The notes: generated by a model not told the origin, from the letters alone. Numbered from the stretch's first letter, positions 1 through 13,656 are shown. The stretch is 64,000 nt of DNA from Laetiporus sulphureus 93-53 (GCF_001632365.1 NW_024468565.1:166228-230227); one strand, 5' to 3'. Numbers and translations are program-made.

Positions 1-3000
1 GAAAACTGGGGCTGTAGGGATTACGGCAGGCTTCACATTTGCTTATGGAACGTTCGGCTTCTGCTCGGCATTGCCGTCCCCTTGAGGGTCACTGGCACTG
101 CGGATGACCATGCCAGCACGCTCTTGAGTTTCCGCGTCGCCCATATCTTACTCTGATTCTCGCGTAAGATGGGTGAAACAAAACAACCTCAGTGTTGTCA
201 CAGCGCATTACAGGTTATATCAAGAGTCAGGAAGCACATGAATCGCTTAGCAAAATATGGTACGAGGTAACAAAAGATCGATGATTAAAGCGTCAGAGCT
301 TGTCTCGATCTCTGCTCATCAAGGCGAGCATTCATGGTACTGAAGCGCCTCATGAGTCATCATCTTCCCGCAGAGGCATTGTACAAACATGGCGTGAAAT
401 TCTTCTTCAGATAGACCGGGGTCATCCTGACAGTTCAACTTCATGAAACGGGCAGATGCGTTTCGATGATCGAAGGTGTCGCTAAGTATCGACGTTTCGC
501 TGCCGTTCACGCTGCAGTTTACGGCTAACGCACCGTACTTTAGCTCTGTGCTTCAAGAAAAATACAGAAATTCTACCTCACCGCCGTTTGTTGGGTCCGC
601 CGTTGCGGGAGCCGTCGTTGGTACTGCCACCACCGGACGCTGCAACAGAACGTTCCAGTCAGCACAATGCATCTTGGAAGGTGATGCTACTCACCGGGCC
701 TTCTTGATTTTGTACTGCCTTCACCCCTATTTGCCGGACGGGCTAAGAGGTCGGTGCATAATCAGTTGCCCGCTGATTACGATGATTATTGACGGGTCAT
801 CACCATCTCTTGTTCGTTCAGGGAGTATATCGACTTCGGTGATCACATCTGCAAAGCGTTCATATCACGAATATCCATTCACTCAGCTAAGACCTACCTC
901 TGCAAGGATAGTTCTTGACCTGAAGATCCCGTAGGACATAATATTTCTCTAAATAGACTGCCCGATTGTCCGCAAAGAAGGATAACAGCACCTCGAACAA
1001 AATAACTCACGGAAGTATTTGCACATCCCGGTTGAGCAGCGAGCTACCCATAGGTTGTTAAGGCCGCGGTTGATCGTGAAGGTCGTGACGACTGTCTCAG
1101 TATAGGCTGTGGTGCTTGTGTCCAACGAAGCACACATGCAGCCAGGATTCCGAAATTGGTGCGTACGGCGATATTCAGCGAACTGTTGAGGAGGAACGCG
1201 CTGATTGTCTTCGTAGACCGGCCTACACACGAAACAATGTCATTAGCAGCATGGATTTGATCTCTCAGGGCTTTCGACATACCACAAAAATGGAATGAGC
1301 CTAGCACTGGAGCGATCATACTGCATTGGTACACTTTCTGATCGATTAATGTAGCGGCGAAACGGGCGGAAGCCGTGCGGGTCCTCCGGATTGTCCTCAT
1401 CGTGTGGATAGACTGTCGGAATGATTCCGCCGTCTGGGTCGAGGTGAGGCATCCGGGAGTCGTCTCGTGCAGGGCGAAGTCTGCGGTCTGCGGGTGAGCC
1501 GTTTGCCACCAGCTACACCCCATGTTTTGTCTCTTCGAATTCTGTAGTCCTGCTACGGGCCATTGGCACCCACGGCCACACTGTGACAGTAGCACACATT
1601 CACGTCAGGAGCGTGGTCTCGTGTTTTCGATGAATAACTGCTCCATCACAACTTCCTGTGGAGTCTCAGGTTCGTATCCGCGCTATTTGACCGAGAACGA
1701 TCTGCTCAGAGATCTGCCAGGGATGACACTTCTATCGCCGGCCCATTCATTCTACTCCACTGTTCACAAGTTGGCAATCGTACGTGTGCTTTCCCATTCG
1801 GTGAGCACATGGACACAGGTGATTCTTCCGCCGTGTTCCCGTCCCTGGGTGCATGGGAGCTTAAACCGGATGAACCCGACAGCTGGCAGAGACTCGGCTG
1901 ACTGCTTGCGCAATTGAAACGGAGACGATAGCATGACGAACATTCCATCTGTGTCTACATGTGTCATCCTTGCCACGACATTTCTCCATGGAGGCCAAGA
2001 ATGTAATCACGACATGTTGGCGTGTGTCATTCTGCATGAAACCGAATGCTTCCGCTCTTGCATTCGACTTTCCAGGTGGTGACAGACGTCTCGTCGTGAC
2101 TCAACTGAACGGTAGAGTTGTCATTGATACCTACCTATGGCCCATGTAAGCTGTTCCGTGTATTCTCACAATTGCCTTTGGGCCCATCGGGATTTGACGT
2201 TCCACAGAGCATCCGTCTCGCGAAGTGCCGAACTTTTGAGACGGCAGGCTGCTCGATCGATCCATTGAACTCGGTGCGTTGTTAATCGAGTGGCAGCCTT
2301 CCGGTTCCCGCCTTTCCTAAGTGTAGTCGAAGGAAGGTCTCTAGCAAATGAGCGCTACGAGGTGGCAAAATTATTATCGGATTCACATTGCATTTTCTCG
2401 TGAGTATCACATAAACATATCAAGAAAACCATTAAGCGCCATTAGAGGTCTAACCCTGTGTCTGCCACCGCGCCGCGTTAGTCTTCCAATGCAAGCCCAC
2501 GAGGACGTCAAGATGTCAATCCTCGTGCTCTCTACCCTTGGACTAGACATACTCTCGGGCGTAGAAGACTGCGAGAGTTCGAATTCTCACCCATGTGAGG
2601 GTAGAACTGATTTGTTTCACTTTTCAACTAGAATGTGCCCGACTGTCAGAGCTTCAGATCAACGTGTCACGCTAGCGTGCAGATTTCGGAGTTATGGGGC
2701 TTTTATTTGCTTCCTAGAAGAAGTTCAGCGTGCCAGAGTTCAAGTTTGAGTGACAGAATCCCTGCATCCCACCTGTCTCAATTCAAATGGCATGTCTTTC
2801 CGTTATAGGGCTGGGTTACCATTTACTGCATGCAGATCTTGATAGATAGGATCCATGCCCTGGCCATGCGCTACAAGCCAATCGTGTCATTCTGAACGGA
2901 ACTCTGAATCAAAGTCATCGATTTAATCGGGTGAGTTTCGGATACATTTCAGCTGAGCCTTGCAGAACAAGTTTACGTTCGAAAACAGGTCGTTAATTCA

Positions 3001-4180
3001 TCTCATCATGAATATAGATGCCACTATAGATATATACGCTGCCAGAGTTACCGATCCAGGTTGCAAGGGATTTTTGACTCTTCCCTGAGAAGTCCAGCAA
3101 ATCACAATTCCACTCCAAAGAAGGCTTACGCAATTTCTCCCCTGTTGTGTCGATTGACCCACACAAGAACTTCACAGCTGTCGTTCACCTTGACATGTGG
3201 GCCCTTCTGAGGGAGAAGTCTGACGCTGATCGCATCGTGTGAGGACTGCTTCTAAGGCTCTTTCTCCGACCTCGTTCATGCCCTCTTGTGCCAGCTTGCC
3301 CGTAAATGCGGGCGCTGCATTGAGGCTTAAAGTCTCCTAGCTCTTTCCGCCTCTCGACTGTCACTGAACTCTCGCTATCGCAACTTGGGTTGCTGGGGAG
3401 AAAACTCTCATTGCATTTGTCGCTTCCTTTTTGCCAGAGCGTATCTCAATGTAACTATCAATCACATCGGTCGCAACCCTGGCTTCGCGGTCACATCGAT
3501 GTTTCGAACCTCATGACTTCGAGATGTATCTGATTGGGAGCGACCACCACATGCTCTACGACTCGGACTGTCTGATTACGAATGCTTGTTAGGGCCGCTC
3601 TCGTCCGGGATGCACGATATTTGCAAATATGGTGCTTTGATATGTTTGCTGACGTTTCGTTGTAGAACGCGAACTTCGAAGGCCAGGGAATGATTCTAGC
3701 TCCAGCAATGACCCTTACGCTGCTGTTCCGCTTCTGAGACAATAGAAGCACAGGGTCGATTCGATTCCTGTATGGCCACGATAATTTCAATACATTGGTT
3801 GCGAAGGCGGTCCGAAGGTACTATTGCGTGGCATCGGCGGTGAGTTCCACCTAATCCGTTCAATTACGCCTCTTAGGAAAAGGCAGTGGTCTCGGAGGTA
3901 CTCCATCAGCTCGTTGCCGATGCAGCTAAATCGTCTAGGATAGCGCACAAGAATGTTGAATATTCTACCGTTCGTCAGGGACTCCCCTTTGCTCATGTTC
4001 CCGGCAGATGGTTCCAATATAATCTGACATCACAACGTAGAATTCTGACAGAATGCCGTCGTCTACCTGTGAAACAGCCGGAGTAAGCGGAATATAAGTC
4101 TCAATGCTAGATAAGACTGGCCTTGGGTGTGTCCGCTTTCAACGTGCTCTAGTCCACTTGCACAGTAATTTGTGGAAGCC
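1..4180. other. Region without assignable gene
   Basis: No reading frame here could be tied to a known family. The most coding-like piece is on the minus strand at about 1243-1509, 88 codons rich in Pro, Asp and Arg, with a stretch reading GGIIPTVYPHDEDNPEDPHG. It could be one exon of an unrecognised gene reading leftwards. Other open frames are short, overlap on both strands and show no domain. The region may hold decayed genes like those downstream, but that is inference. Confidence 0.4.
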
Positions 4181-7100
4181 ATGTCTCGTACAGATGGCAT
4201 TGCCGATACACCCGCAAAGTTGGAATTCCTACAGTCCCATCTCAACAGGTTCCTCGACATTGCCGAGGCGGGTAAGCGTAGCGAAGCAAAGCGATTTGTA
4301 GATACCATAGTGTTACCCGCATGGGAAGAAGCGTTCGGTCCTCCGGTCGATAAGCCCATTCAGAAGGCAAGCAATGATGATCCCATGCACTTGTTACCTG
4401 TCCTGACTATGGTCGTGATAGAGGATTTACAAGTGGTTTGCGAATCGTCGAAGACCCACCAAGCGTCCGCGAAGGAATCAGGACGGTGCTGTCACTGCTG
4501 CATCCACCCGAAAATCGTCACCAAAGTTCACGGCAAACTTCGTCCTTCGTCGTCCTCGTTCAGTTCCCGCACGCGATCTGTTCGCAAAAACAATCAAGGA
4601 GAAGCTGGACAAGATCGTCAGCGCGTGGCGAAAAGAGCGTGGCCTACCATATACAGCGGGACTGCAGATTCGGGCCCGGCTACTGAGCAAGGCCTGGAAG
4701 CAGCTCCCCCAAGGAAAACGGGTCCGCTTTCTGGAGGAGGCCGAAGCCATCAATCAGCAGAGAGCTCGTGAAGGGAACGAAATGAGGAGAGAAGATATAT
4801 CAAGGTAAGTTTGGAGTGGAGTCAGCGTGTCACCACTTCTGACTCGTGCATATCAGTATAGCACCAGATTTGTACGACGCCATTTCTAAGGTGGTGAAGG
4901 GATGGGCTCAGCTGCTACCGGGATGGACAATTAACTTGAAGATGGGTGGCGTTTTGGACGGAAGTGCAGACGGTCTGAGGGTTTGGAAGTAAGATTTCCC
5001 GATCATCACGTCTGAGTCAAACCTCACTTCTATTGTAAGTTTCGACCTCCCATGCGAAGGGGGAGAACGTTACGCTCAATATATCAGACGAACAACCGGT
5101 TCTTCGGAGAAATTTGACGAGCATTTCGTGGCATTTCTGCGTCATCAAGACCGTGAGTTCTCGATGCTGTACAGTCTTAACAGATTAGCTAGACATCACT
5201 CGTCTGTAGGACTATATCGAAGTTCAGATCAAGATAGCATGAATAATGTCTCTCAGCTATTGGCTCGTCAACTGTGGTGGGACAAAGACGACATAGTGCA
5301 TTACCTACAGCTGTTCTTTGAGAAGAAGTGGGGTGAGCCTCGTCGATTTATGTTGACAATCTCCTTGATGACACTCATCTGCAGCACAAGCGGGGGGTTC
5401 CTTTCGTGTCCCGTGGGAGGAGATCCTAAGGGATCCTGAGATGTATTTGGATATGGCTGCATTTCCAACACAGTTCACGCTCAAGAGGTTAAATGATTAC
5501 AGCAAGGCAGAGCTATGCGAACTCTATTCGCATCTGTACGCAGCGCAGAACGGAGCTTCGATCGCGCCGACGTTCCGTTTCAAGTCAGTATTACAGGCCA
5601 GCAGCGATGCAGAACAAGACGGTGAGGCTTTCGGGATGCTCTGTAAGCCAGTTTACTGATATCTTCCTACAAAATCACAACACAGAGCGTGGCAGCAGTA
5701 CAATTCCGTATTCAGCTAGAAACACTACAATGCGACTTGTTCGCCCGGGTCTGCAAGGCAAGTTACTGACGAGTGCTTAGTCGAAATTGATAAACTTGAT
5801 AATTAACGTCTCTCAGTATCCACGGGAGCGGGTGGAAGTTCGGAACAACCGATGCTCGTGAGCGAGCCTTTCCCTCGCGAAGGGTCGAGTGCGTTTCATG
5901 GCCACTTGCGCGCTCGCTCAAACTAATAGAATTCCTACTAACTTGAAATTATGATGGGCAGACGATGGAGATGACGACGAAGATGCATCATTCCTTCGTG
6001 ACATCTTAACCAACATTCCTGACGACAACAGCCGGGGTATCGGCGTCTCTAACGTCCTTCGGCGCGAAGAAGCCGACGAATCAACAAGTGAGGACAACGT
6101 GATCAACACGAGTAACACCAGAGTTCCGTGTATAAATCGTTACAGTGCTGATGATGAGAAATAGATCTTCATCGCGTACGCAAGGCGGTCAGAATCACTG
6201 GCGTGCCCGGCTCAGGTAAGATATAATATGCAGATTATCTACGTCTGATCAAACCGAAGTGCAGGAGAAGACGTGACATCAGATGGGTCAGATGAATCTT
6301 CAGAAGAGCTCAGCAGTGATGCGGGCTCAGCTTCTCGTCGTAGCCGTAAGGCGGTTAGGTTCACTGACGTGCCCGACTCAGGTAAGATAAAACATGCAAA
6401 TTATCCATGTCTGATCAAGCCGAAGTACAGAAGACACGGAATCAGATGGGTCAGATGGGTCTTCAGAAGATCTCAGCAGTGATGCGGGCCCAGCTTCTCG
6501 TCGCAGCCGTAAGGCGGTTCGGATCACTGGCGTGTCCGACTCAGGTGAGATACAGTACCTCGCAGGGAATTATGATCTGCTGATTACATTATTTGACGGG
6601 GAAAATGCTGCATTGATCGTTCAGAAAGCTCAGTAGAGCACCTCAACCGGCGGGCTCGCTCGATTCGGCCGCGCAAAGCAACTAGAATGATTATTGACTC
6701 CGACCTAGGTGTGATAATAATAAGGAGCGTCTGATGCCGTTTCTAATGGCAACATAGAAGAAGATATCACCGACGAAGAAATGGACATTGCTTCAGAAGA
6801 CTCGTTAATCGATAGTAGTGGTAAGTGTGTCGATCTCAGAGTATCTCACTATGTCTCATTTTTAGAACCTTTTGTCATAAGAATCTCAGCATCCGCCGAG
6901 ACGGGTGTCACAAACTCTCCGCCGCGGTGCCTCCGGTTGTGCTCGTACTCTAAGTCCAGGACCAGCGTCGAGCAGTTCGCTGCCATTAATGGTCATGGAT
7001 ATTGACATCGAGTCCCGGAATGTCGTCAGTAGTTACCGAACTGATAGTACGATGAACTGGGAAGCGAATGAAAGTACGTTTTGGGCTCTATTGAGGCAGC

Positions 7101-8475
7101 TTTCTAGATGATGGCTAATAACCGTGGATGTCACCAGTGGGCACCAACATGCAGGAATATGGTCTGATTTCTGGTAGGATTTATTTCTTTGCTTTCAAAA
7201 CCTGTCTGATCTAACTCAAATTCCACAGCGAGTGAAGAAGCGGACCATTCGTCAGTAATCATTCACAGCGGATGTGACACTCATCATATCTTTTAACAAG
7301 TGCATATACAGAGCGGTAACGACTGGCTCTGAACGCGAAGAGTCACGACATTGGATAGCTAAATCGGGAAATAGGCAGACCAGCATGAGAGGTGAGGGCC
7401 TGTCCATATTCATAAGATCAGAAGAGGTGTCGATATGATTTCCGCTTCAGAGAAATGCCGAAATGCGTGTCAATCGGCTCGTCCTGAATGGGCAGTCGTC
7501 GCGGGCGAAGTAAGGCACCCCATGCCCGTCGGTAAATGGCCTGAGTGGGTTTGCGCTAAGATGCAGAGCTTAATTGGAATCGTTCCAACGGACTGCAATG
7601 CGCTTCGTAGTCTCTTTCCGATCATGGTCAAACTCGACGGTATGCTTCCGGTAAGTAGGTTTGAAGGTTCGAACACCACTGGAAGTACGCTCACATTCCC
7701 TGACAGCGAGCCTCAATCCAAGCAGAGTCCTTGCCTGTCGGTTTGCAAACATGGGTCGATGTTGCAGCTAAACATATATCCAGCAAGAGGGTGGTGCCAG
7801 CTACTTTCACTATGGAGTGGCTTACGTGGTGGCACTCTTTGCAGCCCGTCTCTCGTCAAATCTGTAATCTCGACCTCGACTCTCAACTTTCACATCCTAC
7901 GCACGCTGAAGAATTGAGGTGGCCAGCTCTTGAGAAGGGCGGCGTGAACGGTATCAGCCAAGTTGCATTCACACTTTGTTTATGCTTCCCGGCAAAGGAA
8001 GCCCGTGGTAACTTCACCCTTATGCAGTGGCATTCTTGGCTATGGGACTTGACGTGGGTGTTCCAACGCATGCTTGTCGGGTACGTGATGCCTGCTTCAT
8101 TATCAAATGCTGATTTCTAACTTACTTGCTAGTATGGAAGAAAGACAATGCGCGTCGTCCGAGAGCATTACTGTTCGGACATCCGTGGTTGAGCATACGG
8201 ACTCAAGCGTCGCGGTCAACATAACTCAAGATGAAAGCTTACATCAAGGGATTCCTGCAGAATCAGACGAAATGACGAGGAGATCGTGCGTGCTGTATTT
8301 CCCTCCACTTTCGCTCATGTGTATTTACAGCGCTCGTGCCAAGTGCCCGGTTGAAAATCAAGGAACAGAAGGATCAGAGATCAACGAGGGACAAGATCAA
8401 GTATGCCGGTGCGAAACAGTAAGTGCTCTCTCCATGCACCATACTGCTCAGCCAGTGATTCAATGCTTGTTATGA
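4181..8475 (+). CDS. Expanded Agaricomycete family protein, function unknown, multi-exon
   Basis: The ATG at 4181 opens an 85-codon exon (to 4435) with FLQSHLNRFLDIAEAGKRSE and AWEEAF, the N-terminal pattern of a large Agaricomycete family of unknown function. I can trace 4482-4804, 4857-4988, 5040-5332 and 5385 to about 5623; the joins keep frame. One intron near 5758 would need a GC donor. The middle (about 5960-7400) is acidic and Ser-rich with a duplicated exon. The C-terminal exons (to 7650, 7707-8080, 8133-8285, 8331-8475) carry WLTWWHSLQP followed by KGGVNG, also typical of the family. The last exon and stop are the least certain. It could be two adjacent genes rather than one. No catalytic motif is visible. 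Confidence 0.5.
6180..6544 (+). repeat. Tandem duplication of an exon plus its intron (about 165-base unit)
   Basis: Donor sites recur at 6216, 6382 and 6545, that is every 166 and 163 bases. Two full exons (6265-6381, 117 bases; 6431-6544, 114 bases) both encode an acidic Ser-rich stretch ending in ASRRSRKAVR followed by a short VP/VSDSG tail. The first copy (to 6215) keeps only the RKAVR end. The introns between are also alike, starting gtaagata and sharing tctgatcaa. Both exons are multiples of three and bounded by phase-1 introns, so copies can be added without shifting frame. Confidence 0.75.
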
Positions 8476-11400
8476 GTCACGAACTTCAGTATGCATCTTC
8501 TCGAAGTCATGAGCCATCTACGAGAGGCAGAACGAAGGCGAGCACGCACGCCTTACGAAAGACCTCCGGGAGGGATTGATGGATTGATGCAGAGCATGAA
8601 GACCTAGGATATGTGTAAGGAGATGTGAATCCATCGAAAGTTCCGATACAGGCTGCGTGAAACTTCTTAAGACGGATCCTCAACCACACGAGTAATCACA
8701 TTTGTGTGATTCGTTTTTCGATACGTTCGACTGGCATCATGGCATGTTGTCAGGTCTGAAGAGGATGCTCAAATTACGAGTGTTCTCGAGTAAGCCTTGA
8801 TGTACAGACCGGGGTAGGTTGCTTGTAAATATATATATATATATCTATAGAGTAGATAAAGATGGCATCTCTTCGCAGTAGTACTCAGAATTGAAGAAGA
8901 GCACGGGCGCTGAGTACAGAGGAAATTCGCATACCGTGGCCGCAGAGTCATACAAGTGTCCCCAAGACATATTCTTCGGGCTTCATAAAAGTTTAAGAGC
9001 GTACAAGTACTACTTGACAGCCCAGACTGGAGTGGTGAATCCGCCACGATTACCTCTTAAAGCACGAAGGCGAAGTTCTAATGGGTACGTATAGTAGTAC
9101 CTGGCAAGTACTGGCAATAGCGCCGCAGGCCCGCGTCTGCGCGTCGATGTCACTCCCAATCGTCTACTATCCAGATCTCCTGAAAGCGGTTCCACATACT
9201 CAAAATGGCTGATTTGAAGGCCGCATTGCAGGTTACGAGAAAGGCCGTTTCCAGATTCTATACCAAAGGCAAGCAACGATACGCGGACGTCGTGGAGCAA
9301 GTTGTGTCTCATTTGATCCTGCTCGTAAGAGATCCACTGCTCATGCTGCGTGCCACTGACAAACAGGTTTGATAGAAGTCGAGTGAATTGTCCTCAGCAA
9401 CTAGAAATAAAACTGTGCAGCTCTTCCGCTGACCATTGGCTCGTCTATACTCTGCGTTTCCTCTACCATCTTTCCAGCTCTCTGGGGCAATTTTCTATAT
9501 CATTTATCGCCAGAATTCTTGACCGCTGTCGGCCAGCAGGCACATGAGCAGAAAACGCATGCGGAGAACATATTGAATTCTTTACTTCCCGGTGTTCTGG
9601 TACACGCTTCGTTTATCCTATCCATCACCACGGCCGTATTGCCATTTGTAGGACTTTCTTGACGAGAGTGAAAAGGGTACGTTGTGGCACTTATCGTTGA
9701 GGAACGTCCCATGTAGGCTCTCTGACAGAGAAGAGCAAGGGTGTCAAAGCGAAATGCATGATCGACACGGCTCTATACCCGACCCTTTACGAAATTTGCT
9801 TCTGACTCTCCGCACCTATGATAGGTGTAAAGCTGAGATGCACCGTGAGTCATTGAGGCACATATATTCGCGTACATGTGCCAACAGAGACATGGTATCG
9901 TGCACGCATATGCTCTGCCCTCCGATTCCGCCGCTGCACACGCGACTAAGCAGCAGAAGCTGCGAGATCCGGCCCTCCTCGGAAGGTGAGTACTGGTCTA
10001 AGAAGTGCTTTTTGATACTAAAATCGTCACAGAGAGCGCCTCGGACATACAATCTGGAGAACCAAACGCAATGTGCTAATCTGAACAATGGCATGACATG
10101 TTGAAATGGACGTTCTAGACTCCCTATCAATGCAGAGCCTGCCGAACATCTTTGCTCGCACCCTTCCTTCCATGAAAGAAGCAGACTCCACTCGCGCCAA
10201 GCGCTCTGCACTCATCCGTTCCGTCTTCGTCTCACCGCAGCTACCTGAGACCGCCGCCGCTGGCCAGAAAATGGCCGAGCTGCGCGAATACGTACGCTCT
10301 ACGGAGTGGGAGGAGACTTTAAGGAGGATGGTGGATGTCGCTGCCGCGGCGAGCCTTGCGCTGTAAGTCGACATGCTGCTCGTGTGGATGTATTACGTTT
10401 ACTAGACCTTGGCGAGTCGCAGGCCGTAGTCCTTCGCAGTCAATGAAGTGTAGGCGTGCAAGCAAGCCATGCAGTGTGATAGGCTATTTGTGGACGACAA
10501 GACGTTTGTGAACGTCCTCGTCGGAGTAACTGATAGCAGCATAACGGCTCACCTGACAGGTTCATTGGCTCATTATATGCGCTCCGACGTCTTCTTTGCG
10601 TCAATTCCATAGGATGATCAATGTGAGGCGCTAGAGGTCCCTTCTTCACATTGGACGTCTGCTACAGTAATCGAAGCATTCAAGCATTATTCATCGTTCG
10701 CTTCGACAGTGACACCCTACAATCAATCTCATGTGGCGTCTCTGACGGAGCAACGATCCTGAAGCGAAGAGTTGACGCATCCGAGCTTCCGCCATTGGCA
10801 CCGCAAACTGGCGGCGTGGGCGTCACAATGGTGGGTCCGGAAACGTGCGATAGAGTTACCACCGCCGACCGTGCAGACGCACGGATGCTGATGCGTAATC
10901 TAAGCAACATTTACGTGTGCCCATCGGGTGGAGGGAACGTCAATGTTGGTGAAAGCTGTATGAATGTTCCGCGGATGAGCAGGACGCAAACCGAGGGCGC
11001 GCGCACGTAGCCAGACGTGTTCTAAGGTAAGTTGATGGATGAAAGTCATGCGGTTGTAGAGACGAAGGAACGGTATGGGTGTGACTGAAGGGGACAGGTG
11101 ATGTGACAAGATTGCAAGCATCTAGCGGCTGTTCGTGCTCAAACGACGCGGACGTCCCTCCTTCGCTCTCTTTCGTCTTGTCGGGCGATTATCGATGGAC
11201 TGAACACTTTGTGACTATCGTAATTATTTTATGTAGATCTTTCTATACCTTCATTGTCTGTAGCTTACTGCTGGATTCGTTGATCCCGAATAACAGGCTT
11301 ACGTAAGGCGCCAGCATTTCCGTCGCGTGGATATTTGGAACATGATCGTCCGGACATGTCCGCTCGCCCACGCATCCCGTTCTTGCTCACCAGCATCGCC

Positions 11401-11540
11401 TCTTCACCGAAACAAGGGACTCTGCTTGCAATTGTCTGGTCGCGAGAACGCCTCAGCGCCGCCATCAGCTATATCAGTCGCGCTGCACGCTGCCGCTTTC
11501 TAGACCGTTTGCATCTCTACTGGTTGACCACCAACGCTGT
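8476..11540. other. Region without assignable gene; small unassigned frames
   Basis: No recognisable gene. A (TA)n run lies at about 8827-8845. A plus-strand frame from 9205 (about 54 codons) and another at 10106-10366 (86 codons, Lys/Arg/Glu-rich amphipathic helices, ending LAL) look mildly coding but match nothing I know. The frame at 10651-11010 is open but has no domain features. All could be remnants of decayed genes. Confidence 0.35.
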
Positions 11541-11541
11541 T

Positions 11542-13455
11542 ATGGCATCTCTGACACCGCCCCAGTCACCGCCGTCCTGGACGCACTCTGCGGAACAGTT
11601 CCTCGAGCTCACGAAAGATGTGATCGCGAAGGATCGGGTCCGAAGGACCGGGTTACAGCGCCGCCTTCTGCTGATTGTAACCTTTCATGCGTACGTGCGC
11701 ATCACCTGCTCAACGCGTGCATCTCGTTGACTCCTTTCAGGTGTTCATAAGTCGCGCTTAAGCGCATGCTGACCGTCTGCACCGACAGTTCTTAGCGGAC
11801 CTGCCACCGGAGAAAAGGAGCGTGTTGTGCTCCTGAAGCTCAAGGAGGAAGAACATGCGGCGAACACCTACCCATCTGACGGCAACTTCTACACATGGGA
11901 CTACTGGTATTACCACCGCGTGCTACTCGAGCGCTCGCTCAAGCTGGATGACGAGATGGTCAAGGAGCACTGTCCTGTCAGTGCGGTGGTGCCTACGATC
12001 CTCGAGATCTACCAGAACCTGCTTGGCGTGTGGTTCGTGGAGATCAACGGCGAGACGTGGCATCCTGGTTAGTGCTGCATAGACGATCTGTGGAAGCTCG
12101 GTTCTGACGTGTGTGCCGGGGCAGATGTTCAGCAGTTTGCGGTATGGGAGAAGATGCGAATGACGAGTCCCGCTTTGTCGGGTATTGTTACTTGGACCTC
12201 TTCCCTCGTGGTGCGTGTCGACTTTGGACTCTTGCATGATCATATACTGACAGTTTTGGTCTCGCTCGAATCCACAGAATCGAAATATTTCCAATTGGCA
12301 GTTTGGCCCTTGCTTCCAGGATTCATGTGTCCTGATGGCATGCGGAGCTATTCGCTAGCAGCGATGGTCGCAAACTTAGCAAAGCCCACACCGACGATTC
12401 CGGCACTGATGCCGCACAATGACGTCGTGACGTTTTTCCATGACATAGGGCACGTCTTCCATGAGCTGTTGAGCAGGACGCGGTTCTCTACGTTCCATGG
12501 GACATCGTAAGTTGTCTTCGGTCAGACCTCATACTTCTCCATCGAACTGGCAATGCGCAGTATGGGAGGTGACTTTGTGGAGGCGCCCTCGCAGATGCTC
12601 CAGAATTGGTACGCTGTCATCTCGTGATGGCGACGAGGAGAACATCGTTCATGTTGATATTTTTGAGTAGGTGCTTCGAGCCAGCGGTTCTCGAACGCAT
12701 GTCAAGTCATTACAAGACCAAACAGCCGCTCTCAAGAGACCTCATCGACAAGATCATCAAGAGATAAGTTCGACGAGTCTCCACCCATTCGTCGCATGAT
12801 GTATTGATGCACTCCATGAGTCGTCTCTCGCAACCGGTATGTCGACGGTCGCCTATTCTACTTTCGTCAACTTTTCTTTGCCAAATTCGACATCAAGGTG
12901 CATACTGACGAGGGTGAGTAGGGAGGGGCTATCGCACGTTTGTGCAGCTCTTTGTGTGGCGTGAGTCTCACGATGCTTTCCGATAGAACCGACTGACTAC
13001 ACAGCATTATGGAACGACCTGCGCGCGGCGACTACTAGGATCAGCTCCGGTCTCCGGTCTGCAGGCCAGGCTCATTCAACCACATCGCAAGCGGTTACGA
13101 TGCTGGATACTATGAGCACGTGTTTCCACAGATATCTGAACATGTATCTTGTGCCTGTGGTGCTAACACGCTTTCTTCGGCTATAGGTACACGTATTCGT
13201 TGGTCTTTGCCGCTGATATGTACACGACAGTGTTCAAGCAGGATCCTCTCGATCCAGTACGAGGCGCACGCTACAGGAAGTCCATACTGCTTCCAGGCGG
13301 CGGCAGAGAGGAGCTCGACTCACTCAAGGTGAGGTGCTTTCGAAGCTCTTGTACGCTGTCATTGACGCCATGGCGGCGGTGCAGGAACTCTTGGGCCACG
13401 CGCCGAATTCGGGGGCGTTCCTCAAGGAGCTCTTCAGCCAGACCACGACGACTGC
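11542..13455 (+). pseudogene. M3-family zinc metallopeptidase (thimet oligopeptidase/saccharolysin-like), broken
   Basis: M3 peptidases are cytosolic zinc endopeptidases that trim short peptides. The start (ATG 11542, then SWTHSAEQFLELTKDVIAKD), the segment LLKLKEEEHAANTYPSDGNF at about 11827, DVQQFAVWEK, the zinc region near 12435-12510 and the end (LVFAADMYTTVF, LLPGGGREELDSLK, FLKELF) follow the family in order. About 250 residues that should lie between 11700 and 11800 are missing. Single-base losses shift frame near 11643, 12153 and 13066. The zinc motif reads HDIGH, so the catalytic Glu of HExxH is Asp. One intron (12764-12833) has AT and AA in place of GT and AG. A peptidase relic, not functional as read. 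Confidence 0.8.
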
Positions 13456-13656
13456 CTCGAATCTCTGTTTCAAACGGGGATTCTCGATTGGAACCGAGAA
13501 ACAGTCACAGAGTGAAAGAAGTGGCGAGCGAGGGTTTCGCAGTCATGAAGTGCCGGCGACAGAGCAGGGTAGTCTGGCTCTCCGATCTCATCAATGCCAA
13601 GTCGACTTGAATGAGATGTGGACCAGTGGCCAGAGACCGAATAGTAAACGTGCGAT

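Noticed and set aside
1044..1595. 183-codon minus-strand frame as a gene
   Set aside because: It overlaps a better-looking frame, has many Cys/Ser/Arg typical of an out-of-frame reading, and shows no domain.
2560..2600. B-box-like GAGAGTTCGAATTCTC suggesting a tRNA gene
   Set aside because: No A box, anticodon arm or matching acceptor stem upstream; it is a short palindrome.
8821..8850. Promoter TATA box
   Set aside because: It is a pure (TA)n run with no gene start nearby.
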